Assembly: GCA_003993805.1 (NCBI GenBank)
Contig: RSEF01000012.1
Location: 10,584,376-10,648,375 of the forward strand
Length of the DNA stretch: 64,000 nucleotides
From: Himantopus leucocephalus
Taxonomy: Eukaryota; Chordata; Aves; Charadriiformes; Recurvirostridae
Reading direction: 5' to 3'
Notes under the pieces: model-generated
The model's input: the letters and a program-made list of their open reading frames with translations, nothing else
Database searches by the model: none
Told to the model about the DNA's origin: nothing
Shown here: piece by piece, positions 28,256-38,574 of the stretch
Layout: the number at the start of each line of letters is the position of its first letter
Position numbering within the stretch: position 1 is the stretch's first letter
Program-made: the position numbers and the translations under genes

Positions 28256-30200
28256 TGATGTAAGCACAAATGTATGTTCAAGAATCTATAGACACGCAGA
28301 AATATTTTTAGCTAAACACCTGTGCGTATGTGGTTTGCGTATTCAAACACACGAGCGGTAATGTGTGTATGTATATATTTATCAAGGCGCATCTTTTGTG
28401 AGCAAAAGAGCACGGAAGCACGAGAGCGCAGACACGACAGCATGGGCACGGCGGGTGTGCGCGTGTGTCGCTGTGTTACACACACAGACACACAGCCCGG
28501 GGCTCGGAGACGGAGAGCACAAGTGAGTTTGGTGACAGGTTTCCATTTATGAGGCATACGTGGTTGCAGGCTTTCCGACGTACACACGTGCAACATAAAG
28601 TATTTATTTCTTCATATACATATATTTTCAGAGGACTAGAAAAAAAAATCTCGCACACCAATACGGCTACCCTCATATACGTTATCTATATAAAAACATT
28701 TAAATATGAATAGCTATAGATATACACACATACAAGCGTGTAGGTGTGACTATGCATTATCTGTCACCCCATATATGTAGAGACAGAGATGATCGTACAC
28801 TCAGACACATTTTACATTATTTCATACTCGTATGCTTGTATTTGTATGTGTGCATGTGTGGTTTTTTCTCTCTGTCTACACACACAGATACTACCCCATA
28901 TTTTATTTTTTTATATTGATACATTTATGTGTGTGTTTTATATACATTATTTATATATTTCTGCATTTTATATATAAACAGGTCATATACATGTGTGTGT
29001 GTAGTTTAGCTATGATATTTCTTTGAGAGAGAGGGGGAGGGAAGGAGGGAGGCGGGGAGAGAAAAATGAAAGAAAATACAGACACATAAATAAATATTTA
29101 AATAAATTCGATGTGGAGGTGGATATGGGGATAGCTGCGTGTGAGTTGGGAGGGGGGAAACAACCGGCTCCCTTGCGCCCTCCTTCCATACACACACACA
29201 CAGAATATATATCAACACTGATACACACACATATATGTACATACATCCCAGATATTATGTATGGGTGCAGAAGAGAGGGTGGGAGAGATCAGAACCTCAC
29301 ACACACGTGCATTATTTTTTTTTTTGGGGGGGGGCAGTGAGTGGGGTATTTCTAACCATTCTCTGTGTAGGTCTTTTTCTCTCAGAGGGAGGAGGGGAAG
29401 ACAGAGGAGGAGGATAGAAAATACATACACACACAATTAGTTACATATATAAGTAAATGCTTATGTAAAATATATGTGGCAAGGGATATGGGGAATGCTC
29501 TGTTGGGTTGTGTGTGAATAGTGCGTGCGCACTCTTAGGTATGTATGTATGCACGTGTGTGTATAGCAAGAGAAAGAATATGTGCGTGAACAGCTGTCGC
29601 TCCCACTATGTATGCATATACGCACACAGAGAGAGGCTATTGTGTGTCTTTAAGTATATAGGTATAGATGGGGGAATATCGTCTGTGTGTGAACATCTCT
29701 AATTATGTATGTTACAATATATAAAATTACATATTCATATATATGTCTATATAGTGAGACAGAGCATTGTGTATTTGTGTGACCAGTGCACTCGCTCTTG
29801 GTAAGTATGCATGTATGCAGGGAGAGAGTTGAGTGAATGGATCACTCTCCCCCTCCATATGTAATTATATATGTATATATATGCATATATACATGTTTGT
29901 ATATATTTATTTATAGCAAGAGAGGAGTAAGAGTGTGTGTGTGAAAGAACAACTCTGTATATACGTGTGTGTGTGTGTGTGTGTGTGTGTATCTCTCTCT
30001 CAGGAGAATTTGTGTGAAGAGCTCTCCATCCCTAAGTATATATGTATGTACACGTAGTCAGAGAATTATGCATGTGTGTGAGCAGCTCGTGTGCTCTCGC
30101 TCTGTATATACATGTGTATGTGTAAACAGTGCTTTCTCTAATTATATATGTATAAATGCATATATAAGAGAATTATGTGTGTGAAGAGCCTTTCTGTATA
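28256..30200. repeat. AT-rich degenerate satellite/microsatellite block
   Basis: A sharp change at about 28255 leads into 1.9 kb of TA, CA/TG and GA-rich sequence. From 29510 to 30200 a landmark of the form TGTGTGA-ACAGCTCTC-GCTCT followed by TATATGTATGTACA recurs about ten times, near 29513, 29585, 29687, 29777, 29831, 29937, 30011, 30075, 30121 and 30179. Spacing is 46-104 bp, so this is a degenerate minisatellite. A pure (GT)n run lies at 29964-29990 and a T/G homopolymer pair near 29318-29335. The array runs into an assembly gap. No credible coding sequence is present. Confidence 0.8.
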
Positions 30201-30300
30201 NNNNNNNNNNNNNNNNNNNNNNNNNNNNNNNNNNNNNNNNNNNNNNNNNNNNNNNNNNNNNNNNNNNNNNNNNNNNNNNNNNNNNNNNNNNNNNNNNNNN
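30201..30300. other. Assembly gap, 100 N
   Basis: The gap lies exactly at the junction between the AT-rich satellite and a very GC-rich CpG island, both hard to sequence. The missing length is unknown. Confidence 0.95.
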
Positions 30301-31050
30301 GGGGGACGACGATGGGGGGACGGGAACGCTGCGCCTGCCGGGAAGGGCGGGAGGAGCGGAGCGAGGATTCCCCGGCCATGGCGGCGGGGGAGGAGAGCGG
30401 TCCCTGCGCGACTGCGCTCGGCGGAGCTTCCCCGAGCAGCGGGGGGGATGCTGGCCGCGGTGAAGGGGGACACCCCCCCCCCGCACACACCCCAGTGGGC
30501 ATCTGGGCTCCCACAGCACACGGGTTGGGGGGGTGGTGGGCACCTCCCAGGGCGCCCCGCCCCGCATCCCCCCCCTCCTTCCCAGCCCCGGCCGTGGGGG
30601 GGCCTTTCCCCGCGGGAGTTGGGGTTCCCGCTGTGCGCGGCCATGAGCGGCGGGGCGGGGAAGGCGCCGGGAGCCGAGGCCCGTGGGGCCACCCGTCGCC
30701 TCCATGGCTGCGCCTATTTATAGCTCACACCGGCGAGGTTGCATAAAGCCCTGCCGGGGATCTGGGCCATCCCGTTCCGCCCGGCTGCAGGCGCGGGATG
30801 AGCCCGCAGTGCCACACGCCATCACCCTCCGCACACCGGGGACACCCGGCTCAGACCGGGGCGGGGGGGGGGAAGGAGCCCGACCCGCACGTTTGCAGTC
30901 TGCGGGAGGGTGGGAGGAGGTGTTGCAGTCGCACTGAGCCTCACTGGCCCTCGGGCCAGTCTGGCTGCCCCCCAAGCCATCGGGAACAGCCTCACACCGG
31001 GGTCCGGCTCAGCTGCCGCCACCGGAGAGCAGGGAGAGCATCAAGCAGGA
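30301..31050. promoter_or_regulatory. Orphan CpG island with MEF2-type site
   Basis: The sequence is strongly GC-rich with many CpGs and G/C runs, directly after the gap. It includes a perfect MEF2 consensus CTATTTATAG at 30714-30723 and several ATG codons in long GC frames. No protein is recognisable in any frame, including the plus frame at 30798-31769. CpG islands usually mark promoters, so a gene may start here or in the gap. One option is the minus-strand gene whose last exon may be at 26.7-26.9 kb. Confidence 0.5.
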
Positions 31051-33590
31051 GCATCGTCCCCCCAGGGCTGCTGCCACCCCCCTCCCATGTGCCATACCCA
31101 GAGCATCAATGTGCTCCCAGTGCCGGGGGAGCGCAGCAGGGATCAGCCCAACGCACAAGGCCCCTAACGAGGAGGGGACAGAAGGACAGCAGCCAGCCAG
31201 TGCCTAGGGACAGCCACAAGGCCTTCCACACCGTCGGAAGGGAGCAGCCCCCTTATTCCAGGGCCCCATCCCTCTGCACTGTGCCCCCCGGAGCACAAGC
31301 AGGGAGAAGGGAAGCAAGTTTCACTCCTCAATTCAGCAAGAGAAGCCAGCTGTGCTCCTGGAAGAGCCCAGCGATGTTCAGCTTCTGGGAGGCTGCAGCC
31401 TCCCCGTGGGTCTGTATTGAGGACAGGCAGGTGCTGGCTCAGGCCGGCCACCGTCCCACGGCCCGTGCGAGTCTCACACCGAGTCTGATCGCCTGCCAGC
31501 GACCTCGGGTACGGGGAGAGAGCTGCTGCGCTCCAGCAGCGAGCTGCAGGCATCTCCTTAAGTCAGTAGATGACACTGCAGGTTTTGAAGGGTTGGAGGG
31601 GATGCCATTGCTGAAGTCTGGTGGGTCTCACAGCAGCAGCGCTACGCTCCAGACTCAAGCAGTGGCTGGAGCACACACGGCTGTGGATGGAAGGGTGTCC
31701 CCGCTCCCCAGGAGGGGTGGTCAGACCAACGGTGTCTCAGCAAGGGCACGGCCCTGCCCTTGGCACTGACCTGCAAGGCAAATTGCTCAACTGATAGGGG
31801 ACATCACCTCCAAGGTAAACCACAGGGAGCATCCCCACGGGCAGGCGAGGGCAGAGGGAAGGCAGCGAGCCTCTGCCCAGCGCAGGGAAGGCAGCAGGGT
31901 GACACACCATGACGGTCCAGCCAGAGCCCTTACTTCTTGGTCAGAGGGGCTGGCAGCATCTTACCTCACAGGTTGAGAGCACCAGGTTCTGTGACATTGG
32001 ATCATCCCCAAGCGAGCTCCCATAATGCTGCCAGCCGCAAGGGCCAGGCTCTGGAGAGAAACCTAAGCCCCAAGGACTTCCCAGGGCCAGTGACTCCAGT
32101 CTTGTCACCCAGACAAACACAGCCAGTCCCGGAGCTGAGGTACAGAGCTGGTGGAGACTCTGCTGCACATCAGCCTCCTACAGCAGGCAGCTTCAGTTCC
32201 AGGTCTGCACTTATCTCACCTTCAGGTGCCCAAGAGGAGGCAGGGGAAGACCCCTGCAGCCCCCCTGCCCTCTCCTTGAGGGAAGCAAAGACCCACAGAC
32301 ACCCTTTCAGGCTCACGTGACCTCTGGGAAGGCTGTACTCAGCCAAGTCCTCCACATTTTATGACCTCAAGTGCTCTGAAGCATTCAGAAGAACCAGGAT
32401 CAGCAACACTGCTCCAGGAAGCCATGGGACCCATCTCTGGAGCTGCAGACTTGAAGGTGACAAAGTCCATTCCAGCTTTCTCATAACGACCAAGACTTCC
32501 ACTCTTCTGGTCACAACGATGTTCAGATTTGAAACTTAGGAGGTGACAAAGGTCAAGCACTTTAGCAACACTTGGCGAGACGGACAGGATTTCCTTTGGT
32601 CTGCCTTGCAACAGCCCAGCTTTCCCAGCTGGTCTGTCACATGGCTGGCAGAGGAAGTCCAGAACCCTCAGCGTTGAGGGCACCACGTGTGCCACCAGCT
32701 CCTAGTTACACCTGCAGGCATGACCCCATCAGAGCCACGCAATGGCCAGGGTGGCTACAGAGCTACTCAGACCCAGGCATGCAGTGCAGCAGCCCAACCT
32801 GCCCTTGTCCCCTGCCACAGGGCACCCTCAACTCGTTTCTGCCTTTTGTCCTGGACAGCACGTTTGGCAGGGCAGAAGGTGCACTGCCCTGTAGACACTA
32901 GCCCAGCAGATCCAGCCCTGACCTACACCTCCCATAGCCCAGCACAGACCTTGCCAGCACCCAACCCTGACCGCACTGGAAGTTGTCTAAGCCTCCCACA
33001 ACCCCTTCTCCCAAACCCAAGCCAGGAGCAACTCTGGGTTGCACACCAGACACCAGGACAACAAAATGGGAGATGTCCAACAAAGGGAGAGGGTGTCAGA
33101 GTAAGAAAGAGACCTGTATCTCCAGGCCTCCTCCTTCCCCTTAAGGATCAGCTTTTCCCTTCTGACCTCTGCAAGCCCATCTCCTGCCTACAAGGTCACC
33201 CAGAGGGTCCTGGGACACAGCCCACGGGGTCAGGAAAGCACCTCCAGCACTGGGGAGGGTCACGGGTCCAGCCTCACTCCTCCTTTGTGCTCCCAGCCCA
33301 GGGGCAGCTCAGGCTTCCCGGCACTGGTGACAGAGCGACTAATGTGGCATTCCCATAGCGGGGAGAAGAGCTGAAGAAGGGTTTTATCTGCTCCCAGTGG
33401 TACGGAAAGACTATTTGTCTAAGTGAAGGTCAAACAGGACCAACGCTAGGTCAGATGCGGTGTTTTACTAGTCCATCCCCACTTGGGGAAAACTGAGCCC
33501 GGACACCAAGCTGCCACCAGAGAGCCTGCTCCTGCTGACCGCTGCCAGATTCAGTAGCTTTGGTGAGGTGACGAGACACAGTACAGTCGA
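31051..33590. other. Intergenic GC-rich sequence, no gene seen
   Basis: Moderately GC-rich DNA with P/S/A-rich open frames on both strands that look like composition artefacts. An 8-bp E-box TCACGTGA lies at 32313-32320. I find no splice-site chain, domain or repeat family I can defend. Confidence 0.5.
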
Positions 33591-33599
33591 CAGCATTCG

Positions 33600-35476
33600 A
33601 TAGGGAACCAGTTTAATCAGATTATTGGTTTGCACCATTCTTTTCAGTATCACAAGTTCTGCATTTTTCTAAGAAATACAAAGCACTCTCAGGTTGTACA
33701 GAACGCTGGTCCTGGAGAAAACGAGAGGGAGAGAACAAGACACTCTGATACAGACATGTCAGTCACCGCACTGGGCACAGAAAGGAAACCCTTCACACCC
33801 CCATCTCACCGACGGTGACAGTCGCTTTACAGGAGTAAGAGAGATGGACCCAGGGGGTCCGTGCCACAGCAGCAGAGCTGTGGCGAGGTGCCCCCCACCC
33901 ACCTAAGATCAGAGTACCCCAGCGTAACTGTGGGACACATCTGCACCCCCATTAGCACAACACTAACGAACACACCCCTTCCATATTCCACAACAGAGTG
34001 AAAAAAGCTTTCATAAAACCAGTTGACAAGCATCCGGGTTCATCTACTCTAGATAATAATAAAGTCAGAGCCAGGGTACGTTACTTCATCCACAAGATTA
34101 ACAGCTGATTCAATAGGTTGAACACATGCTACTTACAGCACATAAATAGAAGTTGCTTTTTTTTTTTTTTCCCTTTTTTTTTTTTTTTNATGTTATGGAG
34201 GTCTACAGTCCAATTGCCTAGACACTGCTGCATGCACACGACTATCGGCCTCCACAGAAGCGGGCTGCTCTGGGCAGCAAGGAAAGCTGTCTCTGCGTCA
34301 GCTATTCCAGGTGTCACGGGACAGCTAGCCTGCCCCCATGCTCGCACATTATCCACACAGCCATTAAATAAATACAGTACTAGCTAAGAGTGGGTTTTAA
34401 TACAAACTCTAGGGTTGTTTTTAAAAAGAAATGTTAATCCATAAAGGGTTACAGTTAACATATCATCATCACTTTATTTCTCAGAACCAGAAATAGTGTT
34501 GAACAAACAAACAACAAAAAAAAGGAGACACAGCATGTCATTTCTAGAAATGCAACCAGGGTACAGGGTAGCTCTCAGTGAGATGAAGGGCTTCTGCAGC
34601 TGGGAGAGAAGGGAAGCCACAGCAGAAGATGGCAGCTCCCGCTCCCGGCGGGCGGCTGACCTTGCGACGCTCTCCGAGGGGATTTGTCACTGCAGCCTCC
34701 ACCCCACCCCACTAGCTGGACCCACGGCATGTGGGACCACCGAGTCCCCCAGCGCCCACCGAGCCAGGGAGCTGTGGGAAGGTGACTTTGCAGGGAGGTA
34801 CCCCAAAATAAGAGACCTTAAAATAAATAGGACCAGAGCTTCTTTACAGTAGGCAATGCACTAGCTTCAACATGAACAAAACTAAAACTAACAGTCACTT
34901 CTTGCCAACGGAGAAACTTTTCCTCCTTTTCACATTTTCCAGCCCCCTGCCCTCCCTGCTGCAGTGCAGCCAAGGTGGCATAGCTGGGAGGGGGCACAGC
35001 AGCAGCAACTCCCATCCTCATCCAGGGCAAGCAGGGCCAGCTGGGGGGGGCCCTGCACAGCCCCGGTGCTGGCAGAGGGGAGAGGTGGCCGGGGGTGCCC
35101 GTGTCCATCCCCACACCAGCCAAAACAATCCTCAGCAGCTACCAGCAGCTCTGCACTATGACCCAACCATATGGCTCTAAATGCCACCACTGCCAACAGC
35201 TGTGATCCAGCTGCCTCCTCCAAAAACACTTCTTCCAGAAGGAAGAGGGACAGGGTCGGGGCACAAGCAGGGCCTGACCTCACTCATGTTCCCCCAGCAC
35301 CCCACCACAGCCCAGGCTGGGGGGGGGCTAGTGAAGGGCTGGCAGGGTACTGCCAGGGCTCACCACCCAGCCCGGGCTGGAGGGCAGGAAGGGGAACCCC
35401 AGCCCCATGGTGAGGAGAGGTGGGGCAGTCGTGAAGAGGGGACCGGGATGGAGGGGCGGTGGGGAGCGGGCAGCGT
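33600..35476 (-). other. Probable 3' UTR of the H2A variant gene
   Basis: After the H2A stop (35477) the minus strand continues for about 1-1.9 kb with lower GC and no frame. No histone stem-loop is present in the first 140 bases, where a replication-dependent gene would have one. Poly(A) signals on the minus strand are AATAAA at 34473-34478 and a variant ATTAAA at 33612-33617. A poly-A/T tract with one N sits at 34157-34189. Which end is used cannot be told from sequence. Confidence 0.45.
34473..34478 (-). terminator. Candidate poly(A) signal of the H2A variant
   Basis: AATAAA on the minus strand, about 1.0 kb past the H2A stop codon. It is the nearest canonical signal that I found and supports a polyadenylated mRNA rather than a stem-loop one. 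Confidence 0.45.
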
Positions 35477-36059
<583 letters not shown>

Positions 36060-36060
<1 letters not shown>

Positions 36061-36370
36061 GCCGCCGCGCCGCGGATATCCCTGCCCGCCCCCTGCCCGC
36101 CTCTTCCCATTGGTTGCCTCCGCGGCCGGCGCAGCGCTGATTGGTCGTTGCCTCGATCCCTGATTTGCATAGGGCTCGCAGCGCCCGAGCTCTGCCGCGG
36201 GGCCGGCGCCGAGGGCAGCGCCCGGTGGGGAACGGCCGGGCTCTGCCCCTTGATCCGGGGGGGGGTCCCAGCTCCCAACCGGCCATGCCCGGGCGCAATC
36301 AGGGCTCACCCTCACCCCGGTAGCTCCTTCCTGGCTAAGCCGGGGCCGAGGGGGCGGGAGCGATTGGCCG
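36060..36370 (-). promoter_or_regulatory. H2A variant promoter: CCAAT boxes and octamer
   Basis: Upstream of the H2A first exon lie three CCAAT boxes (ATTGG on the plus strand at 36109-36113, 36140-36144 and 36363-36367) and a perfect octamer ATTTGCAT at 36163-36170. These elements are classic in histone H2A/H2B promoters (NF-Y and OCT1 sites). The region is a CpG island. No partner H2B gene is found on the other side. Confidence 0.6.
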
Positions 36371-37640
36371 GAGCCGCCGTGGGTTTCTCGGTAGCGGTGC
36401 TCCTCATCGGCTGCCCCCTTTTGCTTTGCCCAAACTCGCAGCCCCCTCCTCGCCCAGCGGGATGCTTCTCCTGGGAGGGTGCCAGGGCCTGCGGGCGGGC
36501 GGGGGGGGATGCTCCGGGAGGGGGAACCTTCCGCAGCTCCCCTCCGTGCCCAGAGCATCATGCATCAAAAGGGAAAGTTTCTCCCAGGCCAGCTTTTGGG
36601 GCCAGGTCACGCTGGGTTGAGTGCGGTCATCTCCTGGGCTGGTCGGAGCAGCCGCTGCAAACGGCGTTGGGCGAGCGGCCAGGCTCTGGTTTAAAGGTGG
36701 TGCTATTCAGCAATAACACCTTCTCATTAAACCTGTAGGGCTATTTTTTTGGCGACGATGCTGTTGGTGCTCACAGCCTGGAGGGAGATAAGCTGTGCCC
36801 TGCATCTTTGCATTGCCTGTGCATCCCCAAGGGAAGGATTACGTTCCCCAGAGCGGGGAAAGGTGAGCATCCCCCACTTGTGCTCAGCATCTTCACTCCC
36901 CCCCCAGCAACTGGAGACCTGAAATGAATCTGAGATGAGCCAGTGACCTTTGGAAAAGCCTGATCTGCAGTTAGCACCAACTGGGCCAGGGCAGCTGAGC
37001 TGCTCACCCTTGGAGGAGGGATGGCAGGGCAGGGAGAGAATCCTCCCTCATGGCTCCTGCAAGGCTCTGAGGTGACAGCCCCGGCACCTGAAGACCTCTT
37101 TATTCTACCAGGAGCTGCTACTGTCTCTACTGAGGCAGCGACTGTCTTGCCTCAAGTCACAGTGGGAGCGATGAGGAGCCAGCTAGCAACAGGCTTTCTG
37201 GCTGGAAATCCTAATCCCACCCCAGCTTCCCCTAAGCCAGGAGACCTTCTGCGCTCAGCCACTTCTGTGGCACGCGAGGGATTCAGAGACGGATTTGGCT
37301 CCAAGAAGGCCCAGGTCTCCCCAGATGCCTGTCCTGCAGCTCCTGCCCTGGCTCCCCTGTCCCTCCCCAGGGACGAGCCCCAGCTACGGCTGCCCCTGCA
37401 GCTCCCCGGGGACATGTCATTCGAGAGATGCCCTGACTTAAATCCACAGGGAACATAGTCCATTGGCAAATTGAAATGCTCCAGCAGCACGGCCCTGCCT
37501 CTACCATGACAGCTCAGCAGCAGGTAAACTGGTCTCTCCCTCCGCAGATGGAGAGGAGATACAGAGACAGGAGCAATGGGTCTGGTGGGCAAGGGGGACA
37601 CAGACACACACAAGGACAAGGGCACTGCGCAGTGAACCAG
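36371..37640. other. Intergenic between H2A variant and HMCES 3' end
   Basis: No gene recognised. A 145-codon plus-strand frame (37021-37458) is P/A/L-rich and unlike any family I know. Part of 37110-37200, including cttgcctcaagtcacagtg at 37147-37165, vaguely resembles the L2/MIR segment, but too weakly to call. Confidence 0.5.
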
Positions 37641-37650
37641 TTAATCCCAT

Positions 37651-37656
37651 TTTATT
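37651..37656 (-). terminator. HMCES: HMCES poly(A) signal AATAAA
   Basis: A canonical hexamer on the minus strand, 919 bases past the HMCES stop. The intervening 37657-38574 is frame-poor and A/T-richer, as expected of a 3' UTR. Confidence 0.6.
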
Positions 37657-38574
37657 GTTTCCAATACAAATGAAGTAGTCCTTTCCAGCAAGGGTGCCAC
37701 CATGTAAAGCTTTTGGTCTGTAACATCTGGCTCTGTTGACAAAATCCCTTGACCTCAAAACCAACCGCCCTAGGCTGTTCTGTAACGGCACTTTGGTTAT
37801 CTGGGCTTTAATGAATGACCTTTATGAACAAGGCAGAGCGCATCCCTCCACAGATCAAGAAAATCCTCTCTAAGTCTTCAAATCCCATTAACAAAATGAT
37901 TGTACAAACAACGTGACTAAGACAGGCTGTCCCACCCCGCTGCCCACAGGGAAACCCAAGCAAAGTCCAGTTTCTCCCAGGCGCCGCCAAAACATCTCCC
38001 TGGTTAGGAGCCATGAATGCACATGGAGACGCTGCTGCACAGCGGGATGACTCTGGCAGATCTTCCCAGCCTGGGGTTTCCTCCTAGTATTTATCATATG
38101 TTCCTCTGTACTGCAGCCATCTTTTGAGGGTGGGAGTATTAGAAAGGAACTTGTACAGAATCAATATGGAATTAAATGAAAAAGAGGTATCAGTTTAATA
38201 CAAAAAAAAAAAAATGGAAGAGAAAAGAAAACAGAAGGAGACATGAAACATGAACACTGTCAGAAGGCAGAAGCTGCTTCTCCCCAGAAGCTTCTCAGGG
38301 CTTTATCTTTGCTTGGCACAAGTGACTGGCAGGGAGCGAGGCCAGCAGGTTATATTCACTCCTGTCAGCACAAGACAAAGCCCAAACCTTTAAAGACAAA
38401 CACCAACCTTTAACAAGACATGAAGAACAGAGACAACAACCTAGAGTGTCGGATCAACACCTGGGAGGCTTGGAGAACCTCAACACCAGTTTGCAAAGCC
38501 TTCCAAAAAAATATTCCTCATTCTTCTTAGGAAAATCAGGAGGAAAAAGGATGGCCAGCCATCCCAGCTGGTGC
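37657..38574 (-). other. HMCES: HMCES 3' UTR
   Basis: Sequence between the stop codon and the poly(A) signal at 37651-37656. It holds an A-run near 38201-38214 and no coding frame. Confidence 0.6.

Noticed and set aside
28256..30200. CRISPR array or origin-like iterons in the repeat block
   Set aside because: Repeats are degenerate, irregularly spaced and microsatellite-like, and the context is vertebrate nuclear DNA.
30798..31769. 323-codon open frame on the plus strand
   Set aside because: GC-rich, P/S/R/H/A-dominated, overlapped by open frames on the other strand, and without any domain. It is most likely a composition artefact of the CpG island.
37021..37458. 145-codon plus-strand open frame between H2A and HMCES
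   Set aside because: No recognisable domain, no splice or promoter context, P/A/L-rich. Not supported as a gene.
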